Source: Megalonaias nervosa
Lineage: Eukaryota > Mollusca > Bivalvia > Unionida > Unionidae
Direction of reading: 5' to 3'
DNA length: 64,000 nucleotides
NCBI GenBank assembly: GCA_016617855.1
Contig: JAECUM010092832.1
Span: 310,001-374,000, forward strand
Position numbers and translations under genes: made by a program. Every line of letters starts with the position of its first letter. Position 1 is the stretch's first letter. Positions 23,116 through 34,914 of the stretch are shown here, piece by piece. Under the pieces are notes generated by a model. The model was not told the origin of the DNA. It saw nothing but the letters and a program-made list of their open reading frames with translations, and searched no databases.

Positions 23116-25744
23116 TGTAACGGTCGAGCTAGGTCCTGATAATACTACATTGGAGTATGGCACCAGGGATGAGTATGCTTCTTATCAGCTGACTAAGGAG
23201 GGGAGAATGGAGTGAACTCGAACTCTTGATTTCTTTTCAACCATAACACAAGATGATTCATTTATTAAGAAACATTGAATAAAGTCAGTTCATAACCATG
23301 ACAGTCTTGTTGTTTTGTGCACTAAGCCAAAATACAATCATTGTCTTGAGGTACAGTATGGTATATGATAATTTCACACATGGTCAGGGTACACATTAGC
23401 ACTATACTGTTAGTTCATTATATTATTACTTCTTTTGATGAATGAAAATTAATAAGATTTACCATATTTCGATTTAGTTGCAATAGAGTTTATTACAGAA
23501 GAGAAAATATGACTTGAATGTAATATGTGAAATGTAAAATCTGCAAGGAAAAACACTTGCTTGACTTGACACTTCAACAATAGCTTAACATTTATTTGAA
23601 GTGAATTGATATAGATGGAAGTAAATTGGATGTCAAGTCAGTGAGGAAAACACTCTCAATGACGTAGACAACTAGTAAATTATAAAACAGAAACATAAAT
23701 AATGTTTTTATAGATTGCTAGATTAATCAAGTATGGGGGCACTCATCAGTTATTATGTACTTTTGAGAGAGTGACATATGTAAGGTGAAGTTGTTTGCAT
23801 TTAAAACATGTATAGTGGAGAGAATGTTGGCATACCTCTATGCTACTTTGATGTAATGTGGCTGACATTTCTTTGGATATTGTACATTTGGAAACTGTAA
23901 ATGATCTTAGCACACTGCTAACTAAAATGACTGCTCCCTTGTGCTCCAAAAATCAGCCTGAATTTGTCTAAAGTACACTATCCTTAGCAGCTATTAAAAT
24001 AGGGAAAATGAATTCTGCCAGACTAGACAATGCCAGCTTCTGAAAGTGCAATGAATGAATTACCAAACATATAAAATGTAAAAAAAGTTATTGGCTCTTT
24101 TTTCACAATTTACCTCTGAAGTTCAGGAAGTGAAAATGACCAAGTGGAGCTAGCACTTTTTTGAAAGGTGCACATCTGGAGTAAGGCCAAGCTGTATACT
24201 CTATAACCCGTATTACACCCATCAATCATATACCAAAATAAAGGGAATTAAAGATTCTTTGAACAATGCCTAAGATATACAAGGTCTTTTTCAAATAGCC
24301 AGTATAACTAGTGAGGAAACCCGGGTGACTTCTTTTTCTTTAAAATTCTAACCCTATGCAAAATATGAAACTGTAGAGCACCACCTATTGTTGAACTGAA
24401 TTTAGAATGTCAAGTGGGTGAGGAAAACACTCACAATGACTTAGATATTCTGTTTCCCTAAGAACTTGTTGGACCTATAATTTAAGAAAAGAAATTATGT
24501 ATTTGTAATGTAGAGAAACTTCTCTGTATGTCTTTAGCTTCATACAACTAATTAAATAAATAAATAAATAAATAAAAGTATTGGTCTGTGAGGACAACAC
24601 TCACTTGACCATATAACTGAGTTTCAAATAACAAATGATATAACAATATCTAGTTTGCTTGTAAAAATAGAAATGACTAAAATGCATATAATATGTTAGA
24701 GAGAAAGGAATTAAAAATAAAAAATAAATTCCTTAAATAAATATTGCTTTGTGCTTAAATAAACTTTAACAAAAATTTACTGCCCAAAATAATGCCAAAA
24801 GTTACATAACTCTATAATAAACTAAACAAAACAAAATAAACAAAATAAAACTCACAATAACTGTGATGTGCCTAGTTTGATTGCTGCTAGCTGACTGAAC
24901 CCCCACAAGCAGCCCACAAAGCCTTATATACTCCTGACAAAACCCACAATCAACAGAGCCCACAAAACCCACAAATCCAACAAAACCCACAGCGCCCACA
25001 ATGCCCACAAAACACACAGTTCTAACAAAACCCACAATACCCACAACCAACAGAGCCCACAAAACACACAATTTTTGTTGGAATATTCAAACAAGCATGT
25101 GCTAGTATTGCATGTATATATTTAGTCAATCTTCACAATGATTACTTATAGAAATTACCAACTTGATATTTTACACACTGTTACAATGCAATTGTATTGC
25201 CCCAAGAAAAGAAAAAAAAAATCAGTTTTGTAATTCGCGGCACATACAGTGTTATGCTTTTGCTCATAGCAATGGTTCGGAAACTGTGTTATGCACTGTT
25301 ACAGTATTACCGAGGTAGACCACATGACAGGGCAGTCAACATGTGTATGTACCAAAGAAATAAAGAAAAGAAAGCCCAAACTTAGATGCAATGATGTATA
25401 CAAATGAAACATCAAGGGCTATAAACACATTGAGTATGTAATGTACAGTCTTAAACGGTTAACTAGAAATAGTCATTAATCAAATTATCAAGAACGCCAG
25501 CCATCAACATTGATACTCCCTATTTTTGCTAACTCTAAATATGTAGACTATACCAGCTAACAATTAATTGACAAAGTAAACAAAACAAAGGATCCTAGAA
25601 AATATTAATGTCAACTCATTTGTGCAATTCACTGGTAATGCACTGATTTAAAATTTTAAAATATCGAAACCGAATTGGGAAGCTTGTATGGTGTTTGCCA
25701 TATACAAGCATGCATACCTCACTGCCTAAATGCAGGTTATTACA
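23116..25744. mobile_element. 2.6-kb insertion with TGTAA/TTACA ends
   Basis: The surrounding repeat unit is cut at 23115 (AACAAGGTAT) and continues at 25745 (ATATCATAAAGAAGTC), flanked by a near-duplicate of 4 bp (GTAT/ATAT). The inserted DNA begins TGTAACGGTC and ends GGTTATTACA, i.e. TG...CA with TGTAA/TTACA inverted ends, as in a long terminal repeat. It holds no coding sequence I can support. It contains three copies of a GTGAGGA-AACACTC motif (near 23640, 24420 and 24590), an (AAAT)n run at 24551-24576, and an ACCCACAA-rich tandem at 24895-25070. It could be a solo LTR or a non-autonomous element. Confidence 0.5.
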
Positions 25745-25860
25745 ATATCATAAAGAAGTCTTTTGGTGAAAGCATCATGGCTTTCTGTTCATAACAAGTA
25801 GTGATAACAAGAAGTTAAGATGGTGCCATGGTGGCCATATTCAGTGTTGCAACTGAGCAT
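25745..25860. repeat. Resumed half of the interrupted 'TGGTGGCCATA' repeat
   Basis: ATCATAAAGAAGTCTTTTGG, a TAGTGATAACAAG block and GCCATGGTGGCCATATTC continue the unit that is cut at 23115. Confidence 0.7.
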
Positions 25861-28600
25861 GGGCTAATGGGTTTCCTGCAATTTATTACTCGGATCTTGA
25901 TTCTTTGCACCCGCCTGGATGTGGTTTTTCACCAGAAACAAAAAAAAAAAAAAGACTAATACTTGTCATTACTGGATGTTCATCTGTTGCCTTGTTGGTC
26001 CTAGCAATGTCCAAAGTCACAAAGGGTGATAAAACTGTAAGCTGACGATGAGTATCTGCTTTAAAACAACGTACAGTATTGGAAATGAAAATATTACAAG
26101 TTTGTGATAGTTTGCCATGTTGCAATGTAAAGTGACAGCTGTCACTGTAACATATTTTTGATGTTAAAGTCACCCCTATGGCAAGGAAGATTTAATTTAT
26201 TTTGAGGTTGACAATAGTGACTATAATATAGCAAAGACAAAATTTGTCATATAATTAATGATTTGCTAGTTTAGAAAGAAAAGTTATTGGAAAACATGGG
26301 TATTTATTATAATAAATGCTGGAAGATAGTGTGTATACACAATCTGTACATTATGTACAATTTCTTTAATTTGTCCCTTGTGTATCTCTCAGATTTGGAT
26401 ATCAGATTGGCACCATGTTTGTTCACAAACAACCAGACATCGTAAAAAGTATTTTATTGAAAACCCCATTATCAATATGACATTTTGTTGCGGAAAGGTA
26501 GTGATAATAAGATTTTTAAGATTACTATAGCAGCCATAATGGGCATCAGATCAGTGCCATTTTCGTTTAGAAGCAACAAGACTATGGGATTAAAGTTTGT
26601 GTACAGTTTCTTGGAAATCATCCAACCAGTTTTAACTTTTGAGTAGGAATAGCATCTGTGCTGATGGACAGATGATTAAAGAAAGTCCTCCAAACATTAA
26701 TACTCGAACCTATTGGCAGCCTTATTTCCATGAACTGAGACTTTTAATATACATCAATAAGTAACAGTACATGTAAGTACAGAATAAATGATCTAAACCT
26801 GTCAATCACCATCCTCAGGCAGACACTACTGCAGGTTAAGTGTGGCCATATGTGCATAATGGTACTGTATTACTAGATACAGTAAAATCTGCCTTGATCG
26901 GCCATTGCAATGAGACTACCTGTCTTGAGAAACCAGGTTCTCAATGCACATATTTATTGATTGTATTATGCTATGACCTGTCATAAGAGACCACCTGTCT
27001 AAAAAGAGTGAGCCATGGGGATATCCTCCTACCCCCAACTGCCAGTGTCCCCTAAATTTAATAAATCCTCATATCTTTATTATTATAGGGGGACAGAGAT
27101 ACATAAAATGTCCCTCTGACAGCTCAGCCAAAGAGCAACACCACTAATTTATTTATCAGCATGCAGACAAATTGTTTTAAATTAGCAGGAACTTTACACC
27201 AGAAAGCATGAAAACAATTAGTCAATATAAAGATCTGCAGGATAATAGAAATCAGGTATAAATCATTTACTAGTAAAATGCTTTCTGGCTTTCTACCATG
27301 TGAGAGTTTAACCATAATCCTCTCTTTGTTTTCTTGTCACTAAAACAAAACTGAGTTGATAGGTAATCAATAGATAATGTTCCAATCTAAATAAATGTAC
27401 ATGTATTGACAATTCATTAAACAATTATCTTAGACATTATCTCACAATTCCGTGATTTGCTTCAATACTGTCATAATCTCTGGGAGCCAAATTTGTCAAC
27501 AAACACAAAACTTTCCCAAAGTCTCCCAGGAAATGGTACATGTATAGTTCACTGTCAACTTCAACAAAAGCTGTTCAACTATGAACCGCTCAGGATGCTT
27601 CAATTTACAATTTCAAAAGTGAAAACTGAACGGGAAACAGTTGTCAGTATGAGATACCCCTATCAAGGATTAAACAATTCAGCAAACCATCAATAATTTT
27701 GCCATATCGATAAAAGATGTGAAAAATCAATACAAAACAATACTTATCATGTACGGGTTACTTTAATCTTCAGAAATCCAGAAATCATTTGCTTTGTTTA
27801 TTCTTTAAATTAAAAATTCATCAGAGGAAGCCATAATGGGAGCAGATGCTCATTTTAGTCAGTAAAAACAAACAACTAATGGCAAGACCCACTCCCTTCT
27901 ATAAACTAAGACAAGATTTCCAAAGTATACATGAAAGTATTCATATAGATGCATTTATGGATCTTAAATAAAATATTGCGGTTTTTTTTTACAATTTAAT
28001 ACTTATAGTTTAATCAAAGTTGATTCATTCCTGGCTGTTGAATAATCTGCATATTGTCCTCACAGAACATGAAAATTATTGATTCCTATGGACAGGTATA
28101 TTTAAGGAGTCAAGAGAACATTGGATTTAAAAACTGACATTCGATCCAGTTTACTCTAGAACATAACTCTTGCATGACTGCATCCAAAAATGTCCATGTA
28201 CTTAAACATTTGATTTTGGTGCATGCATTTTTTGTGTGCATGTTTTTAGATGTATTATGATCTTCCAAGTAATACTGATCAACAAGGAAATGACTGTCAC
28301 ATAAAGGCTATGGAATCCTAATGTAAAAAATGTCACCCATTGATAAAATACAAGTGTATTCTTCCAGCACTAATCCTTGTAAGCTCACACTCAACTTAAC
28401 AACTGATACTCCCCCCACCTCAATGAATATAAAATGCAAACATTTTCTGATTAAATCTGAAATATTTCTGGACTTCTGTGTTTCTTCATTTATCAAATAT
28501 AAATATTTTAATAAATCTTACCCAACAAAATTTTAACTTATTAGTACTTTTTATATAATACAGGATTTGGTCTTTTAAAAGCTAAAAAGAATCCATTGAA
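25861..28600. other. Mostly unassigned AT-rich stretch
   Basis: No exon or RNA gene that I can support. It includes diverged 'TGGTGGCCATA'-type units at 26390-26600 (GGATATCAGATTGGCACC and CAGCCATAATGGGCATCAG). Confidence 0.45.
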
Positions 28601-28606
28601 GAATGC

Positions 28607-28607
<1 letters not shown>

Positions 28608-28659
<52 letters not shown>
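28608..28659. repeat. (TAA)n microsatellite
   Basis: An uninterrupted ATA/TAA trinucleotide run of about 52 bp. Confidence 0.98.
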
Positions 28660-28660
<1 letters not shown>

Positions 28661-28988
28661 TTGATAATCCATATACTGACAGACATTTTAAATACAACAG
28701 TGAATGCAATAGATCATTTGTGTCACAGTGCCACAAAAATTGTCAAGAACACTCAAAACCAGAATGTAATCAATAATTACTTAACTCAGGTCAACAAATG
28801 TTGCAGTGGTATAAAGCAGCCACTGTAAACATTAATTATTATGCAGAAAACAAATTCCAACAAAAGCAATCTTAACAATAAAACCTTTACCCTCTTTCTA
28901 ACTACGTTTTATTTGCAATTTTAATACTACTTTTAGAACTTAATATCTGATCAGCAATATATAACCAGTATTATACTGACATGCCATT

Positions 28989-29122
<134 letters not shown>

Positions 29123-29423
29123 AATATACATGTACATACCACTGAATAAACAAATTTATACCTGCTTCAATCTTTGCATTTCAGAAAGAACCTTCTGTGC
29201 AGGATACATAGCATAAAAAACAAACCTAGGTCATGGCCATGAACCATAAAGTATGTCACAGTGACCTTTCTTCACTGTAAGCATGTACCACTAACAGAGA
29301 TGGATCCAATTAGGAACTTTCATGATTCAAATATGAACAAAACTCAGTAAATTAATTTAAACAAAAATGGTCAACAAAGTCATGAAATAAAGGACACTGA
29401 TAAATCAAAATGCATCCCCTCAC

Positions 29424-29608
29424 AGTTAGGACTGGTTGGCCTGGTGTCAGGATAATGTGACTGGGTGGGACATCATGCTACATGTCTGTGGCATGATGTC
29501 CCAGTGCTAGACATCACCTTAAACTGCCACAATGCAGACATTGTGGCGATATGACTGAAAAGTTATTAAAACTACATTAAACATCCAAACCACACACACA
29601 CACACACA
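29424..29608 (+). mobile_element. SINE family A, 5'-truncated, with target-site duplication
   Basis: The SINE body without the tRNA-like head: GTTAGGACTGGTTGGCCTGG, CATCATGCTACATGTCTGTG, CGATATGACTGAAAAGTTAT and a CA-rich tail. It is flanked by TCCCCTCAC at 29415-29423 and again at 29609-29617, a 9-bp duplication. That shows it inserted as a truncated copy, as in target-primed reverse transcription. Confidence 0.8.
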
Positions 29609-30208
29609 CTCCCCTCACCAAGCTTCATGATTCTAGGAAGGTTAGTATGCATATCACATGCACCTAAATTGCATGCTTCCATGATCCAAATGCAAAATTG
29701 TAACCAAAGCCAGTAAAAGTTGAAAGATAAGTCACAATGAGCTTCTTTTTCCTGTTGGGGTGTGCTGCTGACAGTGATGCATATCATCTTCAATTTTATT
29801 ATTCTGGCATGAGGAGTACTTGGGAAATGAACATTAAACACAAAATTCAACCAGTGAGGCATAGAATGTTGGCCACAATGACCAACTTCAGCAATGTGGA
29901 CATAGTGTATATGCATCCTATCTTAAAGTTTTGTGATTCTAAATAGGATAGTATGTACACAGCACACAAAAAATTAAAACAAAAACAATGTGGTCATGAG
30001 TTAAATGCAAAAAGTAACCTTAGCCAGTAAAATGTGAAATGAAGGTCAAAGTGATCTTCTGTACTGGTGTGGTAGTAAAAGAGACGCATAGAATCATCTA
30101 GTTCAATGATTCTAGCATCAACAGTTAAAACACTAAACTTAAATCAATGAAGCATTAAATATGGGTCACTGTGACCAACTTTTGTGATCGAGTACTAATC
30201 CACTCACC

Positions 30209-30443
30209 GCTCCGGTGGCCTAGTGGTTAGAGCATCTGCCTCGGATGCATTAAGAGGTTAGTGTTAGGACTGGTCGGCCTGGTGTCAGGATAATGTGACT
30301 GGGTGGGACATCATGCCACATTTCTGCGGCATGATGCCCCAGTGCTAGACATCACTATAAAAACAGTCACACTGCAGACATCGTAGCGATATGACTAAAA
30401 AATTGTTAAAGCTATGTTAAAAATCTAAATCACACACACACTC
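30209..30443 (+). mobile_element. SINE family A, copy with A-box head and 11-bp target-site duplication
   Basis: Begins GCTCCGGTGGCCTAGTGGTT, which contains a perfect pol III A-box (TGGCCTAGTGG). The head then jumps directly to ATTAAGAGGTTAGTGTTAGG, so the B-box segment present in the copy at 49872-50191 is deleted. It ends in a CA-rich tail. ATCCACTCACC is duplicated at 30198-30208 and 30444-30454. Confidence 0.85.
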
Positions 30444-30512
30444 ATCCACTCACCAAGTTTCATGATTCTAGATGTAACAGTATGTATACAAGGTGCAACA
30501 GTCCTATGTTGT

Positions 30513-30690
30513 TGTTGTTGTTGTTGTAGGGCTTAACGCCATTTTTCAGCACACGATAGCTATACATGGCGGCCAGTATAAATGGTGGAGGAAGAAACCG
30601 GGAAATCCCCGGAAAGAACCACCGATCCACGAGAAGCTACTGGCAAGCTTTCTCACATATCCACATTCGCCGAATCCTATGCATTAGGGG
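30513..30690. repeat. Interspersed 'GTTTAACGCC' repeat, copy 2
   Basis: GTAGGGCTTAACGCCATTTT, CATGGCGGCCAGTATAAATG, GGTGGAGGAAGAAACCGGG and GAACCACCGATCCACGAGAA match the copy at 14487-14700, including the GTT-rich lead. Confidence 0.75.
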
Positions 30691-31723
30691 TGTAAATTGC
30701 AAGCTGAAATCATGTTGCAATATAAATAATTGTATAGCAATATGGATCTATATGTTTTGTTGAGAATGTTAACATTCTGAAAACCATGTACTAATTACCA
30801 AATGTCAATAGATTTGTTGAGATTGTGAGTTTTATTATAGTAAACAACATGTTTTACCAACTGTGTTTCTCCTTATTTTTGAAAAAAAAGGAATGAGAGG
30901 GATCATGCTTATGGTCATGTAAGAAAAGAGAATTTGCAGATAAAAGAAGAGTAATAAAAAAACTACTTGCAATTAAAAAGATAAACTAGAAGATAGATAG
31001 GCTTCACATAATGCCAGTTAAAAGACTGGATCTGACTTACAGACTGATTTTTCAAGAATTGTTTGGACACAGCAGACAAAATGGATGCAGACAAACTAGG
31101 GCTAATATTCACTGATGGATGGTGATGATGCTTACATGTAGAAAATTAGTAGTCTCTCTGAAATATTTTACACTTTAATATCACCTACAGCATAGTCAGT
31201 GATTGATTAATTTCACCAAACTGGTTAAGTTTAAAACTAAAGTGACTCCATAGATCACTTTTTGCCTGATTAATGGTCACAAGATCTATCTCTGCTTTGG
31301 CGGTCAATCAGCCTAGAACTACCATCAGTCAACTAGCATGTAACATATATTCCAATGGTCAACTAACCATTCTAACTGTCCTGCATAGTGTTTATCTAAC
31401 ATCTCCCTCCACTCCCCTCTGCACTAGAAAGTGAAGTGGCAGATAAGGAGGCCATTGGGTTAGATGCACACTGGAACATGTACTGTATCATACAAGTTGA
31501 AATCTTTATAACTTCAATGTATTTCATCCAAGATTTATTTTTATTTTTTTTCAAGGACAGAAAACACTGTTTTAAAGAATTAACTATGATCTTTCTGTCT
31601 AAAGATGTTCACAGGGCAAAAGGTTAAAAGGACAGCTATGATAACTGACTACTACAAAAAGTCTCTATCTATACACATCATAGAAATTACAAAAATGCTA
31701 GTGCTGCAAAATATGTAACAAGG
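30691..31723. other. AT-rich stretch without recognised features
   Basis: No exon, RNA gene or mobile element that I can support. Confidence 0.45.
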
Positions 31724-32230
31724 TTAACATGAATGGCACATTATACATCTGCATGTTAACATGAATGGCACATTATACATCTGCATGTTTCATAGTCCTG
31801 TGCAGATAACTGAAATTTTTGTGCAAAGCTATTTTTCTTTCTTCAGTCACAGTGACACTGTTCTTGGACCTTTCAGCCCTGAATTGATAGGCTTCTTTCT
31901 TACCACAACTATAAACATCCACAAAGTTTGATCCAGCTCTGATATGCAGAACTAACATTATCATTAAAAAACAACCATTTTTCTTCTTTCAGTCACTGCA
32001 ACCTTGACCACTTATCCTTTCATCTGAAACTGATAGGGTTCTTCCTTACCTAAATGCAATCTATCCACAAAGACTGAAAATACTGATGGAGAATTCAAAA
32101 TACTGTGCAAAAACCATTTTTCTTTGTTCAGTCCGAGTGACCTTGACCTTAAATCTTTTCAGCACAAAACTGATAGGGATTTTCCTTACTCCAAGTACAA
32201 ACCATTCTATAAGACAGAAAGTCTTTTGAT
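31724..32230. repeat. Perfect 32-bp duplication and three degenerate ~110-bp repeats
   Basis: GTTAACATGAATGGCACATT and the rest of a 32-bp unit occur twice head-to-tail near 31724-31788. Behind it, three diverged units share an AACCATTTTTCTT block, a CAGTC-x-GTGACCTTGACC block, a TGATAGGGTTCTTCCTTAC block and a CAATCTATCCACAAAG block. The 122-residue minus frame at 32061-32429 overlaps this and is not a gene. Confidence 0.65.
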
Positions 32231-33046
32231 GTGAACTCAATAAAGGAATGTTATGATGATGAACCATGTGAAAATCTTTAATCTTGTAGTTCATGTTTGC
32301 GTTTATTTGAAAGGGTTTATCTTTGTAAAGTGTTTTAAGCAATGCTTCATTATTACATTTTTCAAACATCACTATTATTGGCACAATACAGCCATTAATG
32401 TGCTGATGTGCCATTAAATGCACATACATACATACATCGAAATTGATATATTTTCCAGTATTGATAGGCCTGAGAGTCTGTCATCTCTGTAACAGGCAAG
32501 AATTAGTTGACAAATTTCACTGCATTTTTAACTGTACTTATTTATAAAGAGCAAATCTCAGTTTTTACCTGTACATCTGCTTCAGTAAGCCAAGCACCTG
32601 TATCTTTGAAACCATTATGAGCTACTTTTGTACTAATTGTATTAGCACACTTTAGATCCATTGGAATTGCCAAACCTCAGAAGAAGTTACTTTCCACTAG
32701 ACTGTTCACACTGTAGATATGTTCACAGTTTACATTTGTACTAACATGTCCCATATATGGCTTTTTGCGAAACAAAATCTTTCAGAAGAAAGCTCCCACT
32801 AGTTAGGAGATGGAGCATTCTCACAAAAGAGGGTTAATTTGTTAGTTATGCAATATTTTCTGAACTTTGATTCTATCTAAATATTACCAGAACCTCCCCC
32901 GATATCGTAAAGCCATTTGACACAAGAAAGAGTAAAACCAAATCCTGTGCATTAATTTATACCAACAAAATTTCAAGATGCAAGCATTAAGATGAGAAAG
33001 TCAGTTGTTAAAATAGTGTGACAAATGTCAAACTGCTCTGAGGAAG

Positions 33047-33250
33047 CAGTGGTTATTCAATAGTTAAGGTGTTGTACCCATGATCAGAAGGGTGTGGGTT
33101 CAATTCCCACCATCAGATCAGTTCAGAAGGCTTACATAGTGTGTTCTTGGGCAAGGCACAGTAGACTACAAGCCAAGCCTGAGCATGATACCACCTTCGA
33201 AGTATTTCTGTGTTACCACCTTCAAAGTGTTTCTGTGCCATACCAAACAA
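33047..33250 (+). mobile_element. tRNA-headed SINE, family B
   Basis: A tRNA-like head contains a good B-box, GGTTCAATTCC, in GTGTGGGTTCAATTCCCACC (33093-33112), and an upstream A-box-like segment with AGTTAAGGTGTTG. It is followed by GTGTTCTTGGGCAAGGCAC, a motif shared by the 3' parts of several SINE families with LINE partners. It differs from family A in both head and body. It is not called a tRNA gene because the cloverleaf arms do not close. The plus-strand frame 33094-33447 starts inside it. Confidence 0.65.
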
Positions 33251-33699
33251 CATATTTTAACAGCAAATTAGTTGGACTTGATGGGATTCTACTTAATAGG
33301 AAATATATGGACTGTTTTTCTGGTCACCAAACATGCAAAACAATGAGATGCAGAAATGAATTTGTTTTAGTCAGAAACACATTATTACCTAAATCTTTAC
33401 CTTTTGGGAAGGGATTCAAGAATTTGTTGTCTGCAAACAAAATGTGATTTGTTTCACTAAACACATTTGAATGAAAAAAGCATCAATTCGCAACATATGC
33501 AGCTGAACATGTACATTTATAATGAACAAATTTTCAATAATAAATATAATCTTGTACTTTCAGTAAGTCCTGTTCACATAATAATCAACACTTTTCTTAT
33601 AATCTTCAATTAATATATACATTTATGAAGTACCAAAAATGTGCAACCCTACAAAAAATATTAGTCTTGTGCAGTTTTACCTTGGAATTTTGCTACAGA

Positions 33700-33790
33700 G
33701 ATGTACATATATATTCTGTTATAAGTTGAGACCAACTATAAACAACAAAGACCCTGATCTGCCATTGCAGAGTCTGCTCTTTTCAAAGAG
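33700..33790. repeat. Fragment of the TATACTCGC/TATAAG MITE family
   Basis: TATAAGTTGAGACCAACTAT followed by ACAACAAAGACCCTGATCTG resembles the left half of the MITE copies at 38244-38460 and 38879-39099. Confidence 0.45.
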
Positions 33791-34175
33791 TTGTAAATTA
33801 TTGACTCAAGAGAGAAATATTAACACTATTTCATGAAATATTTCTTGTTAAAAATAACAACAGCATATGAAATAATTGTGATTTTATTTAACCTGACCAA
33901 AATCCCTGGTTTTGTATATTAGCTCTAGAATCTAACATACTTATATAATACATCTGATCTACATGCTGAATATTTCCTGTTTCCTACTGTATAATTACAA
34001 TCAGTATTATCCCTTTTGAAGCCTGCCATATAGTACATGGCATGAAATGTTGGATATAAATATTAACCATTATCTCCTCAATTCTATTCATAAACTAATG
34101 AACTTTAAAATATTTTACTATTTGCCTTTAAACCTCTATCTACCTTATCTGTAGAAGGAATTCTAGAACAGGGCT

Positions 34176-34639
34176 GACCCTGCTAAAAGCAATATGTGTA
34201 ATGACCTTATGACCTTATGACCCTGCTAAAATCAATATGTGTAATGACCTTATGACCCTGCTAAAATCAATATGTGTAATGACCTTATGACCTTATGACC
34301 CTGCTAAAAGCAATATGTGTAATGACCTTATGACCTTATGACCCTGCTAAAATCAATATGTGTAATGACCTTATGACCCTGCTAAAATCAATATGTGTAA
34401 TGACCTTATGACCTTATGACCCTGCTGAAATCAATATGTGTAATGACCTTATGACCCTGCTAAAATCAATATGTGTAATGACCTTATGACCCTGCTAAAA
34501 TCAATATGTGTAATGACCTTATGACCTTATGACCATGCTGAAATCAATATGTGTAATGACCTTATGACCCTGCTAAAATCAATATGTGTAATGACCTTAT
34601 GACCTTATGACCCTGCTAAAATCAATATGTGTAATGACC
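34176..34639. repeat. 35/43-bp minisatellite rich in TGACCT half-sites
   Basis: Twelve units start GACCCTGCTAAAATCAATAT (some with GC or GA variants) and end in one or two copies of GACCTTAT, giving short (35 bp) and long (43 bp) units in the order L S L L S L S S L S L plus a terminal partial. Each unit end carries TGACCT/TGACCC hexamers spaced by two bases. In long units there are three in a row, i.e. DR2-type arrays of the nuclear-receptor half-site AGGTCA on the minus strand. It lies about 275 bp downstream of the PH exon's donor site, inside the intron. Confidence 0.9.
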
Positions 34640-34914
34640 ATGGTTCTTGTGACCTTCAGTAAAACCTTTTATAAATGAATCTATGTTAAAAGCTGAGTTC
34701 ACTTTTTTCTGGGGTACCAATTTTCATGATCTTCATAGCTGCCACAAGCCTAAATTTAAAGTGATCTTACTGTGGAAACAACAGGATACCATTCCTCGAT
34801 TTCCAAATTTAAATACCAATGAAAAAGTCACATTTCCCAAAGACAAAAAAATTGGTATCCATGAAAAATAAATAAATTGACACTAGGTGAAGAGTTCTAT
34901 TGTAGACAGTTTAC

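Larger units (their letters stand above)
29200..30510. repeat. Degenerate ~250-300-bp repeats carrying two SINE insertions
   Basis: Diverged units contain CACTCACCAAG.TTCATGATTCTAGG, a GTATGT-ACA block, an AACCxxAGCCAGTAAAA block, a GTGAxCTTCTTT block and a GTCACxxTGACCAACTT block. SINE family A copies at 29424-29608 and 30209-30443 are inserted in the CACTCACCAAG position of two units, with target duplications. The open frames here (69-114 residues) are repeat-derived. Confidence 0.6.

Noticed and set aside
24802..25071. Hydrophobic VGFVG-type minus-strand frame resembling a membrane protein
   Set aside because: It is produced by an ACCCACAA-type tandem repeat inside the 2.6-kb insertion.
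23116..25185. Solo LTR ending at TGTTACA (25185)
   Set aside because: The split repeat unit resumes at 25745, so the true right border is 25744; the earlier GTTACA is internal.
25878..26180. Host exon in the 95-residue minus-strand frame
   Set aside because: No domain, no convincing splice sites, and a poly-Phe stretch from an A-rich run.
29572..29946. Open frames of 114 and 69 residues
   Set aside because: They overlap a SINE tail and a degenerate repeat.
33060..33115. tRNA gene
   Set aside because: The B-box is good but the acceptor and anticodon arms do not close and a SINE body follows; this is a tRNA-derived head.
33094..33447. 117-residue plus-strand frame
   Set aside because: It starts within the tRNA-like head of a SINE and runs through its body.
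34176..34639. CRISPR-like array
   Set aside because: Units are contiguous with no unique spacers, in a eukaryotic intron.
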